From Eunapius fragilis (lineage: Eukaryota; Porifera; Demospongiae; Spongillida; Spongillidae), in NCBI GenBank assembly GCA_963681505.1, contig OY811978.1, positions 3,194,300-3,258,299 on the forward strand: 64,000 nucleotides of DNA, written 5' to 3'. Positions 12,413-23,585 of this stretch are shown here, one piece after another (position 1 is the first letter of the stretch; every line of letters begins with the position of its first letter). A program made the position numbers and the translations under genes. The notes beneath the pieces were generated by a model. That model was not told where the DNA came from. It made no database searches and was given only the letters and a program-made list of their open reading frames with translations.

Positions 12413-12581
12413 GCAATCTGTCTGGTACATTAGCAGTTTATTATGCCAATGAGGAAAATAGTAGCCTCAAGCCAGTGGTATCCCAAGGTGATAGCGATGG
12501 CAAAGAAGACCACGCCCACAACCACAGCAAAGATGGATATGAGGTGTATGAAGTGTTCTATCTCCAACTGCAGCGTTGTAC
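12399..12581 (-). pseudogene. Duplicate ATPase TM3/TM4 exon (block B) with frameshift
   Basis: Near-identical to the exon at 9111-9292, encoding [16 protein letters not shown] through TM4. It has an extra A (GGCATAATAAACTGC against GGCATAATAACTGC), which shifts the frame and stops after IGIINC. VPEGLL has also become a VPDRLL-like sequence. Confidence 0.85.
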
Positions 12582-12654
12582 CTGGGGAAGAGCAATTGTC
12601 CTCTGAGAAAGGTGAGGAGATGAGAGAAGTGGGCATGTACCACAAAGCGACAGT

Positions 12655-13600
12655 GGTATGGGGAAGAGGCAGTGTAAGGAGGGGAAGAGGCAGTGTACGG
12701 AGGGGGAGAGGCAGTGTAAGGAAGGGAGAGGCAGTGTAGGGAGGGGGAAGAGGCAGTGTAAGGAGGGGGAAGAGGCAATGTAAGGAGGGGAAAGAGGCAG
12801 TGTAAGGAGGGGGAAGAGGAAGTGTAAGGAGGAGGATGAGGCAGTGTAAGGAGGGGGAAGAGGCACTGTAAGGAGGGGGAGAGGCAGTGTAAGGAGGGGG
12901 AAGAGGCAGTGTAGGGAGGGGGAAGAGGAAATGTAAGGAGGAGGATGAGGCAGTGTAAGGAGGGGGAGAGGCAATGTAAGGAAGGGGAGAGGGAGGAGGG
13001 GAAGAGGCAGTGTAAGGAGGGGGAAGAGGCAGTGTAAGGAGGGGAAGAGGCAGTGTAAGGAGAAGGATGAGGCAGTGTAAGGAGGGGAAAGAGGCAGTGT
13101 AAGGAGGGGGAAGAGGAAGTGTAAGGAGGAGGATGAGGCAGTGAAAGGAAGGGGAGAGGGAGGAGAGGGAAGAGGCAGTGTAAGGAGGGGGAAGAGGCAG
13201 TGTAAGGAGGGGGAAGAGGCAGTGTAAGGAGGGGAAGAGGCAGTGTAAGGAGAAGGATGAGGCAGTGTAAGGAGGGGAAAGAGGCAGTGTAAGGAGAAGG
13301 ATGAGGTAGTGTAAGGAGGGGAAAGAGGCAGTGTAAGGAGGGGAAGAGGAAATGTAAGGAGGAGGATGAGGCAGTGTAAGGAGGAGGATGAGGCAGTGTA
13401 AGAAGGGGAAGAGGCAGTGTAAGGAGGGGAAAGAGGCAGTGTAAGGAGGAGGAAGAGGAAGTGTAGGAAGGAGGATGAGACAGTATAAGGAGGAGGATGA
13501 GGCAGTGTAAGGAGGGGGAAGAGGCAGTGTAAGGAGGGGGAAGAGGCAGTGTAAGGAGGGGGAAGAGGCAGTGTAAGGGGGGGAAGAGGCAATATAAGCT
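12655..13600. repeat. Minisatellite gaagaggcagtgtaaggagg, about 42 copies
   Basis: About 22-bp units over 945 bp, the largest array in the window. It lies exactly where the ATPase actuator-domain exons should be. Confidence 0.95.
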
Positions 13601-13637
13601 GAAAGGAAAAGAAAGAGAGGGGAGGGAGGGGAGGAGA

Positions 13638-13693
13638 GATGCCTCTGGAGTCATCTTGAGGAAGCTCTTCATGATACGAGCACTTTTAGCCTC
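13638..13693 (-). pseudogene. ATPase exon after TM2, truncated by minisatellite
   Basis: Starts after acceptor cttcttcag with [17 protein letters not shown], the stalk after TM2. The expected continuation toward the actuator domain is absent: the sequence runs straight into the purine-rich minisatellite at 12655-13640 with no GT donor at the expected place. Confidence 0.65.
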
Positions 13694-14035
13694 CTGAAGA
13701 AGTTATGAGAGAATGGCAGAACAATAACTGCATATATAGCATACACATCATTTACACCACAGATGTACATACATGTAACACACCCACACACATACACACA
13801 CACACACACACATACACACACTACCCTTCACTCAGCAGAACATATTGCGTAGGGAATATTTGAGACCCTATATAAAGGTTCTGGACCGGGGACAGTGCAT
13901 ACAGGCTACAGGGTTTGCCCCAATGTTAGTACAATGATGTTGATAGTAATGCCACAACATGTGTGCGGTGAGTGTGCAAAGCATGATGTAATCGTTGTAT
14001 GCTAGAGAGGGGGCACTAAATAGAAGTAACATTAC

Positions 14036-14098
14036 CTGGTAGTAGGTAAAACCTCCTGTGATGAGGACCACTGCAACCAGAACAATTCCGAGGAACAG
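14036..14098 (-). CDS. ATPase exon: early transmembrane helix
   Basis: Phase 0 to 0, 21 codons, reading LFLGIVLVAVVLITGG then FTYYQ. This equals the TM2 end of P2C pumps. The acceptor is ctgcacag and the donor gtaatg on the minus strand. It is the most 5' exon I can find in this copy. Confidence 0.8.
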
Positions 14099-14254
14099 CT
14101 GTGCAGGTTATAAGTGTGTAAGGTCACCACTGAACACACCATGATTTAGTTATACGCAAATGATGGCAACATCTCCCCCACCATGATCAATGTTATGATC
14201 AATGCCATGATAGTGGTCAACGAGTGACCAAGATTTTATTTTTGCACTGGGAGT

Positions 14255-14515
14255 ACAGGTAGAGTAGGGCTGGGGAAGAGGAAGGCCCAAGGCTGGGGAA
14301 GAGGGAGGCCCAGCTATCGTAAGGCTGGGAAAGAGGTAGGCCCAGCTAGGGTAGGGCTGGGGAAGAGGTAGGCCCAGCTAGGGTAAGGCTGGGGAAGAGG
14401 TAGGCCCATCTAGGGTAGGGCTGGGGGGAGTAGGCTGGGAAAGAGGCAGCTAGGTTAGGACTGGGGAAGAGGTAAGCTCAGCTAGTATATGGCTGGGGAA
14501 GAGGTAGGCCAGGTG
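14255..14515. repeat. Minisatellite, about 31-bp unit ggctggggaagaggtaggcc
   Basis: About eight imperfect copies, ending beside transposon sequence that begins near 14520. Confidence 0.88.
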
Positions 14516-14992
14516 GGTATGTGATCGTATGTCTCATTAGTGTAGAGTCCTACATACAAAGGCATTAGCTATTGGCTGGTCCACCACCTTACATAATCGG
14601 AAGTTTCTTCCATATAGGATTTGACCCCGACTATGAATGTCATTAAAAAAACGCGACCCGTCTGTAACAACACTCCCGACGATCGGATCGTGTAGCTTGT
14701 TTTAGCAATCGATCTAGAAGTCAAAAATGAGTAGTTTCGTTTTTGTTTCATGTCGCTGAACCGCGTGGTTGTTGAGAACAAGAGTGTACTGCCCGTCCTC
14801 GTACCCAGTCTCGGAACAAGGGGCGGGTCGTCTTCTCATTCTTCTTCTCCTTCTTGGCAACGCATAACTCAGGACAGGAACATTTCTAAGCGATGAAAAT
14901 TTCACCAATAGCTTCAGAATCGGCTGGAGGACTCGCTTTTATATAATATAATACTTTGATAAACAATCGACTATCAGCCTCCTATGTCTTGT

Positions 14993-15116
14993 TAGTCTCG
15001 TACCCAGACCGTCTATGACGTAAGCGATTATCGCTGTAAACACTACGTCCATACGTATGGACGTAGTGTTTACAGCGATAATCGCATACGTCATAGACGG
15101 TCTGGGTACGAGACTA
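14993..15116. mobile_element. 124-bp palindromic MITE, 9-bp TSD ATGTCTTGT, termini TAGTCTCG
   Basis: Nearly perfect palindrome from TAGTCTCGTACCCAGACC to its reverse complement, centred near 15055. It is flanked by identical ATGTCTTGT at 14984-14992 and 15117-15125. The ends match those of the RecQ-carrying element at 53080, which also makes a 9-bp duplication. Confidence 0.9.
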
Positions 15117-15158
15117 ATGTCTTGTATAATTAAATGGGTATGAAAAAAAATAAAGAAA

Positions 15159-15444
15159 ACAAGTAAATAAAAACATTCTCTACGAGAAAGTTGGTGGGAT
15201 ATAGGATTTGATTATGACATTGGTGGTGTAAAAAGCAAGGAAACAAGGTCTTATCAGAAGGGAAAATGTCATAGTCCTATATTTAGCACACAAACAACAC
15301 ATGCCCTAGAAATGTGCTAAATATAGGACTATGACATTTTCCCTTCTGATAAGACCTTGTTTCCTTGCTTTTTACACCACCAATGTCATAATCAAATCCT
15401 ATATCCCACCAACTTTCTCGTAGAGAATGTTTTTATTTACTTGT
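15159..15444. mobile_element. Foldback MITE family F1, copy a
   Basis: About 130-bp arms, nearly perfect inverted repeats, starting ACAAGTAAATAAAAACATTC and with a loop around acacaaacaacacatgccct. Transcribed, it would fold into one long hairpin. Other copies are at 17659, 46625 and 52628. Confidence 0.92.
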
Positions 15445-15522
15445 CAACATTCTATGTGCTACATGACTTGTATCAGCCATCCTCATCAGAACCACTAATC
15501 TTAAGTAGCACTGACATTTCTC

Positions 15523-15525
<3 letters not shown>

Positions 15526-15567
<42 letters not shown>
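15526..15567. repeat. (TG)n microsatellite
   Basis: Short TG run that belongs to the surrounding transposon. A CA equivalent lies at 22560-22662. Confidence 0.85.
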
Positions 15568-15569
<2 letters not shown>

Positions 15570-15624
15570 CAGCATATGTGTGTGTATACATGGTCCCTTT
15601 CTAGGAAGCTGTGCAATTTATCCT

Positions 15625-15765
15625 AAGACAAACCAAACATCTTTCTCAACACACGCACATGTACCATGGTAACAGTTTGCACACAGACATCAAATGTTGA
15701 AATGATTCAGTACAAAAATTCCCTGTCCATTATACCTGATAAAAATGAAGAAGAGCCAAGTCCTG
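15625..15765. repeat. Dispersed repeat shared with 61364-61497
   Basis: About 135 bp at more than 97% identity, beginning agacaaaccaaacatctttc. Direct orientation with the second copy near the ATPase 3' end. Function unknown. Confidence 0.9.
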
Positions 15766-15894
15766 TACAACATGTATATGTGTTATCAGGAGAACTAAAG
15801 TAAGGTAGTGTACTGATCTTATGCTTCAATTTGTATGTGGCACTGAATGGTAGTACCTATTTTACTTTAGAAACCCACAGCTTATTGAAACATT

Positions 15895-16300
15895 ATCGGA
15901 ACCTACGCGAGTAGGTTCCATATAGGAATCCAACAGTATCATGAATGCCATTAAAAAAACGTCACTCACGTCTAGCGGGACATTTAAGAATCGGGTCACT
16001 TCGCTCTTAGTGGCATTCGAGCGATATAAAAAAAGGACAACAGTTCTGCGTTGTATCTGTGTCACAAGACGGTGTACTTTTAGAGAACAAAAATACTCGT
16101 CCCCATCGTCCGTACCCAGTCCCACCTAAAATTTCTCCTCCGTCGGCTTCTTATTCTTCTTCTTCTTCTTCCTTCCGGAGAGTATAACTCACGACAGGAA
16201 CGTTTGTAAAGCACGCCAAGTGTACCAATCGCTTCAGGATGCGTCCGCAGGTTATCTTCGGGGGTCTGTTAGACGCCTAACTGTTCGGGCAATTAACTAA
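15895..16300 (-). repeat. Diverged member of the polypurine repeat family
   Basis: Shares ccatataggaat, atgaatgccattaaaaaaacg, a (TTC)n tract and ataactcacgacaggaacg with copies at 14597, 47090 and 55640. Old and diverged. The short open frame here is not convincing. Confidence 0.6.
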
Positions 16301-17333
16301 AGCGAATAGTACCTCATTTGGTATTCGGTTAAAAATACCCAATTACATCAGCTAGCTATTTTTAAATGCAATAATAGCCACGTGTCGTGGGCGTGATTCA
16401 AATTCTTAATATTCCCGCACGCTGTGGAAGAGGTATACGCACTGAATCCAAGAGCCTTTTCGGGTCCCTACGGCTCCATGTATAAATGTCCAACCATAAT
16501 GACAAATGGTTGAGAAACGGAATGGAGCAGCGATAACGTTATAGGAAGGCTCCTGACGAATATTCAAGGTATCATTTTCTGCATGACGCCTGTGCGTTAC
16601 TCTCAGCTCTTATCATTCTTTACGCAGCTTGAAATGAAAGCCAAAACTACCATACACGTAAGTACCCGACACTATCGCATATAATTGTTTTGACCGAATT
16701 GATTTCTATACTATAGCTTCTTATATAGCATAACTTTCGAATTCTGTCGGTGGAACTACATACGCGATCAGATACTACGGTATACAGTCTACAGCAGATA
16801 ATGTGAAGCAAGAGGCTCCAATTAGAATGTGTCTCCCCCACACCATCGCCCTTACAGAAAAAAAACCCGGCAACAACTAGCCACTCGTACACCTACAGAT
16901 ATGCCAAACGAGTGCAATACAAGACACGACAAGGTGTCAAGCGCGCTACTGAAAGGACCATCAAAGCGACCACCCCGAAGGTGCGTTACACCATGAATGT
17001 TGGATCTGGACATAAATTATAGCATGAAAAGTGTATCGCTAAAATATTTTATGCAACAGTTACAGCGGAAGATATTGCATCTCTCTCCGTGCTGTTGTTT
17101 GAAATATGTGCACGCTGTTCGCTGACAACAATTTCGTAATAATGTTAATGTGTATTGTGGTGCATAATTTATATCTAATAGTATCAAAGTTGCTGATGAC
17201 AACGTATTGTGGTTTATCTGATAATAGCGTGAGATCAGTGGGTACATGTAATCTTTGTCTGATGTATTATATGGCTTCACTTGCCAGTGGAGGATTTGTT
17301 TTAACTAATGGTTGTTTAAATCACCTGTTTCAG
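16301..17333. other. No gene recognised
   Basis: No domain, long frame or repeat found. It may be an intron upstream of the candidate terminal exon at 17334. Confidence 0.4.
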
Positions 17334-17485
17334 GTCCAGGTCCAGGAGTGGTTCCATGTCCAGCTGCAGGATTAGCTCCACCTGCTCTACCTGCTATATA
17401 TCCTGGATATACAGAAGTATATCCTGGTCCAGAATATACAGCAGTATATCCTATACAAGATGACATGCTCCTGGGTTATAAATGA
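17334..17485 (+). CDS. Candidate terminal exon, Pro/Tyr-rich tail (partial gene)
   Basis: A good acceptor (tcacctgtttcag) leads into a frame, phase 1, reading GPGPGVVPCPAAGLAPPALP, then AIYPGYTEVYPGPEYTAVYP and a stop TGA at 17483. AATAAA follows at about 17573, consistent with a 3' end. Tyr-Pro repeats of this kind occur in tails of membrane-associated and RNA-binding proteins, but I do not recognise the gene and found no upstream exon. The bias away from random sequence and the acceptor/polyA pair support a real last exon. It could be a transposon-carried fragment. Confidence 0.4.
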
Positions 17486-17658
17486 AATACTTGTACTTAT
17501 TGTTTAAATAGTAATACTGTGTGTTTTAATGGTACACCCACACCTCAAAAAATTGCATGGCCACGAGATTCTAAAATAAAACTGTCATTTGACATTCTTG
17601 CTACATGGTTACTTTTCAAGAACTAAATACAATACTAAATCTACCAAAAAATGTAGGA

Positions 17659-17943
17659 ACAAGTGATAAAAACATTCTCTATGCGAGAAGGTTGGTGGTA
17701 TATAGGAATCAAAGGCGGTGGTGGTGTAAAAAGCAAGGGAACAAGGATTGTGATTGAAAAGGAAAAATGAAATAGACCTATATTAGCACACACAGTTAAA
17801 CATGACGACATGCTGCTAATATAGGTCTATTTCTTTTTTCCTTTTCAATCACAATCCTTGTTCCCTTGCTTTTTACACCACCACCGCCTTTGATTCCTAT
17901 ATACCACCAACCTTCTCGCATAGAGAATGTTTTTATCACTTGT
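17659..17943. mobile_element. Foldback MITE family F1, copy b
   Basis: Diverged sequence variant of F1 with the same terminal phrase TAAAAACATTCTCT and GTTGGTGG. Arms of about 130 bp pair almost perfectly with each other even though they differ from copy a. That suggests arm homogenisation or recent birth from a distinct source. Confidence 0.9.
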
Positions 17944-17974
17944 ATAGTTAAAGTTATTTAAAGGCTGTGCTGGT

Positions 17975-18383
17975 CAGCCCCGGATCCAGGATTTGGCTGA
18001 GGGGGGGGCGGCACATTGACAATGAATGCATGCGAAGCCAGGGGCAGATACGAAAAGCGGGGGGGGGGGGGGGGGGTGCTGTCCGTTTTAGGCCCGATCC
18101 AAAAGCGGGGGGGGGGGGGGGTGCTGTCCGTTTTAGGCCCGATACGAAAAGCGGGGGGGGGGGGGGGGGGGGGGGGTGCAGTCTGCTTCAGGTCCGATAC
18201 GAAAAGTGGGGGGGGGGAACTGCTTGCCGTACGATGATTTATATCTTGGTTTGTGTGCGCGCGCGTGATAGTGCGTGGGGAATGGAGCGGGGGGGGGGGG
18301 CGGCAATTGGTCCCAGAGGGCGGCATTTCGTATGAATGGGGGGGGCGGCCGCCCCCCCCGAGCCTATGCTGGATCCGGGGCTG
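17975..18383. mobile_element. G-tract MITE with 8-bp TSD GTGCTGGT (hAT-like)
   Basis: Terminal inverted repeats CAGCCCCGGATCCAG / CTGGATCCGGGGCTG, flanked by GTGCTGGT at 17967-17974 and 18384-18391. Inside are four about 60-bp units, each with a run of 10-20 G and the phrase cgatacgaaaagc. An 8-bp TSD and a CAG start fit hAT elements. The G runs could form quadruplexes. Confidence 0.88.
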
Positions 18384-18419
18384 GTGCTGGTCATGTCCCA
18401 GTAGTCTATGACCTTAATT

Positions 18420-18692
18420 TAGGGGGGAGAAGGCGGGGGAAGGGATGGAGGTGAGGGCCGGACAGATAAAGGAATTAAGTGTTGTGTGTGGAGAAATCAA
18501 CAATGAGGCACAGAGGCTGTTGAGGGGAAATAATGGACAGGGACATGCATGGGGAGCGAGGAGGAGAATCAGGACATGAGAGGAAAGAGGAGGGACACCA
18601 ACTCACCCACAGTTTCTCTGAGTGTCCCTGTCTTGTCAGAATAGACCATAGAGGTACTCCCTAATGTCTCCACAGCCTCCAGCTTTACATGT
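18420..18692 (-). pseudogene. Third, decayed ATPase fragment (phosphorylation loop)
   Basis: Matches 8400-8815: gaggcacagaggct, gagggacaccaactcaccca, then the minus-strand exon from GSTSM-like to CSDKTGTL. It is broken by a deletion (catcctgtt missing) and substitutions, and ends at 18692. A relic of the same duplicated block. Confidence 0.75.
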
Positions 18693-18699
18693 TGTGGGC

Positions 18700-19053
18700 A
18701 ACAGCTAGTTGGGCGGGACCTTCACGTTTTGGCGGAAGGTCATCAAGCCTATGCCAAGATTTGTACCCATGCTATTATCACATATAGACCACATGGTACA
18801 AATCTTTGTACATACACATGCACATGTATTGGCTTTCAGCCAAAACTGCTATGTGTATACCCAACTAGGGTAAACAGGACGCTCATTTACAGATCTGTGG
18901 TGAGATAAAGGTTAGTCATGAACCTTTCTTTGGTTTAGTGTCAACAACAGGCTAAACCTACAAAGGGGATAGAAATACTGCCCAGCAGAGCACAACACAA
19001 AGCCACAGTTCGATTGAGAAGGTCCTTGGACATGGCTGAAGTGTCAGACGAAA

Positions 19054-19125
<72 letters not shown>

Positions 19126-19520
19126 GAGAATTATTTGAAGTCCTCTACAATTTGCACTACTCAGAGACGTCATGCATATTCAACTAATGTCAAGAAAGAT
19201 TAACTTGTTAGCACCATCTACAATAAATAGACAAACTACCATATGTGACTGAAATTTAACACACACTTCATTTCATGAACAGGAGTTTTAACAAATGTGA
19301 ATAGGCTAACTGTCACTGAGAGTCAACAACTATAGCTGACATCTGAGGGTTTGACTGACACCTGAGGGTCAACTATAGGGTATGACTCGTCAACTGATGC
19401 AGTCCAAATCCATTCTCAAATCCTACCTGGACTGTTAATTTTAAATTAGCAAAACAAAAAAAACTCAAACATTTCGTGGGTGTGCTGTGGGTTGTACATT
19501 CCTCCATACTCAGAACGAAA
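18700..19520. repeat. No gene; (AG)n at 19056-19128
   Basis: About 70 bp of pure AG plus unique-looking sequence. No exon seen. Confidence 0.6.
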
Positions 19521-19540
19521 TATAAGGTAATGCGTGAGCA

Positions 19541-19610
19541 AGACCCCGTTTAATAATTCGCCGAAATCATCTATAAGATGATTTCGGCGAATTATTAAAA
19601 GGGGGCTTGC
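19541..19610. repeat. Short perfect hairpin
   Basis: ttaataattcgccgaaatca and its reverse complement are separated by about 7 bases. A partial copy (gaataatccaccgaaatcatctata) lies at 19725-19750, so it is probably a MITE remnant. Confidence 0.7.
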
Positions 19611-19967
19611 TAGCTGCACTGTACCGTAGCTGTTCCATAATTGTACCGTACGGTAATTAGCTTTGAATTTGTAATTGTGGTAATTGGAGGGCAAAAATGC
19701 CCTTATATGGTGGGCTCGCCCCCTTTGAATAATCCACCGAAATCATCTATAGTGCACTTGAATTTAAGAAAAATGGAAGGTGAGTTTAAAGGTGTTTTAC
19801 TGATAGTTTAATACGCCGGTACGCATATTATGCTGTTAGGATCCCACTACGTGTCATTATAGAAGGGCAAGGCGCCTTGCTCTAGTCTCCCACCTGAAAG
19901 TTGTATTCAGTCTTTTTGTGCAGTTAGCGCAGAAATGTTGTTCTAGACTCGCTGGACTCGCCGGTGT

Positions 19968-19999
<32 letters not shown>
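19968..19999. repeat. G32 homopolymer
   Basis: Uninterrupted G tract. Similar tracts lie at 46342 (18), 48611 (18), 53034 (31) and 60298 (28). Confidence 0.95.
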
Positions 20000-20002
<3 letters not shown>

Positions 20003-20539
20003 GTGCTCAAATACGCATGTAATAATCAATGTCCTCACCGCGACCGGCGTGCGGGCATACGAACGTTTGTTTCCTCCGGAGTAGAAAACATGCTGTAAAG
20101 ATTGTTTTTCGGTACTGAAAATGTATCGAAGGTTATGCGTCTTGAGATGAGGGTACCGGATACTTGCTTGTACTGTAAAATATAAAGTAACTTACATTGC
20201 ACGCAGCAGGCTGTCAAATCCTCCCTACTCCGCATGTAAGGGGCCCGGCGATCAGGCTATACGTATCGATGTATTGTTTTAATTGTCGAACTCAGGTTAA
20301 ATAGTCATGGGATGCTAAACCAGTCTCGACAAGAAGAATTTATATGATTGCAAATCGATAGGCGTCTATGAAAAAGGCTGACTCTCTCTCTCTCTGTGGC
20401 AATCATAGTATATTGCTGGCGTCCCGTTGTGTACTAGTACAGTAAAATCCGCCATGGCTAACTTTACTTATACACCTAACTAAATGATTCGAGGCTCGTA
20501 GCGCTAGCACATTTTTGTACCGCACTGTATGTTGTTGAT

Positions 20540-20990
20540 TAAAATGTGATATTCAGCCGGATGCCCTTGCATGAATAGTATGCATAAAATTTTGTAGAAA
20601 GAATGCTAGTTTTAACGCAATCATGTACATGCAGATACAAAGTGTCATGCATGCTATTCACATGCAAGCAATAACGAGGACAAATAATCTGATGTGCGCA
20701 CATCAATACTGAAGGAAGGCCTAGGCAACAGTACCACTTATTGCATGCGTCACATGCATGGTATATCCAAAAGTCAAACACATCATCATCATCATACTCC
20801 AGCACACCACAAGTGTTGCAATCATGCAGGTCCACCATTGCTTGAATACTCCAGCTGCTCCCATTGTACTTTTTTGCCTCTTCACTTTCTTATATGAGTC
20901 ATCATTTGCAACTCAGTGTAGTTATGGAATTTTTCCTGTCTAGCTACAGCTCCCATTTTCTTCTTTAATGTGCTCCAGTTAGCCGATCTA
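20540..20990 (-). pseudogene. PHD-finger-like gene fragment
   Basis: On the minus strand, 20838 down to 20700 reads CNTCGVLEYDDDDVFDFWIY then HACDACNKWYCCLGL. This resembles the C-x2-C ... W-I-x-C-D-x-C-x-K-W-Y core of PHD fingers, but the zinc-binding His after WY is Cys. Upstream (20990-20850) a different frame reads RSANWSTLKKKMGA, so the frame is broken between the parts. PHD fingers are common in transposon-encoded proteins. I treat this as a decayed element, not a host gene. Confidence 0.35.
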
Positions 20991-21487
20991 ACTTCTTCAC
21001 TGCTAAATACAGTTTCCTCTGCAATGATGTGGCATGTCAATGTGAAGACATTTTACAACTACATTTGTGGCCTCACCAGGCTATCCAATATGTTTTTCCC
21101 CTATATGGTTAACAGCTGACGTTGTGAGTGAAATCATTAGGGTTTTGCCTATTACGCTGGTTCCCGCTACTCAGAGACATGAAGTACAATAACTTCCCGT
21201 GCCACACCCATTATAATAGCTGATGTACCCGTCTCTTCGCTTCTCACAAGCATCGGTGCTTCTCTTTCTTCTATAGCGAACAGCAATCGTTAAGCGATCG
21301 AAATGCATGGATTCAGCTACCATCACCATCGTGCATATCGTGTGTCTGTCGATTTGGTCAAACTCTTCGGTGTCACTCATTGCGTGGCCATTTATAGGCT
21401 CACAACGCTAATGCCATAGATAATAGAGTAGTTATCATGCTAATGCTTATAACAGTACACGTCAGAGCCATGAGGTAAAGTGCAGGA

Positions 21488-21600
21488 TCAGGGGCGGATC
21501 CAGGATTTCAGAATTGGGGAGGTTGCTAATGAATATTTATGAGGCGGGGGAGGGGTCTGGGGCGGAGCCCCAGCCTCCAACGCTTCTTTATTATATCATG
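21488..21600. mobile_element. MITE end fragment (CAGGGGCGGATCCAGG type)
   Basis: Starts caggggcggatccaggattt and includes gggggaggggtctggggcgg. It is related to the 17975 and 55415 elements by its terminus. The other end was not found. Confidence 0.6.
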
Positions 21601-21681
21601 CGCACAACAGGCACATATATAATTTTAACCGCCCACCGTTTTTTCATTTCATCTGCATGGTTGGCACACTATACCCTGTAA

Positions 21682-21850
<169 letters not shown>

Positions 21851-22021
21851 TACAAATATTCACCTCATAAGCTTTGTCCAATTGAATTTTTTTTCGTTGT
21901 CTTTGGTTAAGTACTTGTTTGGCCTATCTTTCTCAACTATTTTTGGTATGATTCATTTTCTTTGTTTGGTTCTACATGTACAATATTTCATTAACTTAGT
22001 GTAGTAACTGGTCATAATCAT

Positions 22022-23490
<1,469 letters not shown>

Positions 23491-23585
23491 AAGGTAATGG
23501 TAATGAAATATATAACAAACATAAAGAAAATGAATCTGAATATAAATAGTTGAGAAAGATAGAACAGTTCTATCTTTCTCATATG

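Larger units (their letters stand above)
14597..15444 (-). mobile_element. Composite 850-bp repetitive element, copy 1
   Basis: Runs from tcggaagtttc to atttacttgt. A copy more than 95% identical lies in opposite orientation at 46625-47477. Its parts are a polypurine/CDS-like segment, a 124-bp palindromic MITE (14993-15116) and a foldback MITE (15159-15444). The weak open frame at 14714-14908 repeats in copy 2 but has no domain I know. Confidence 0.8.
14520..15630 (-). mobile_element. Inverted-repeat transposon fragment (family of 22.0-23.5 kb), interrupted by an insertion
   Basis: 14520-14596 plus 15445-15540 match, in reverse, the uninterrupted sequence at 22665-22815 (for example ggtccaccacctta and cctcatcagaaccactaatc). 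The 848 bp in between is an inserted composite element. The preserved flanks show an occupied site against an empty site. Confidence 0.8.

Noticed and set aside
12467-13672. 401-residue Leu/Pro/Ser-rich minus-strand frame
   Set aside because: It reads the gaagaggcagtgtaagg minisatellite. Only its first residues ([10 protein letters not shown]) are ATPase.
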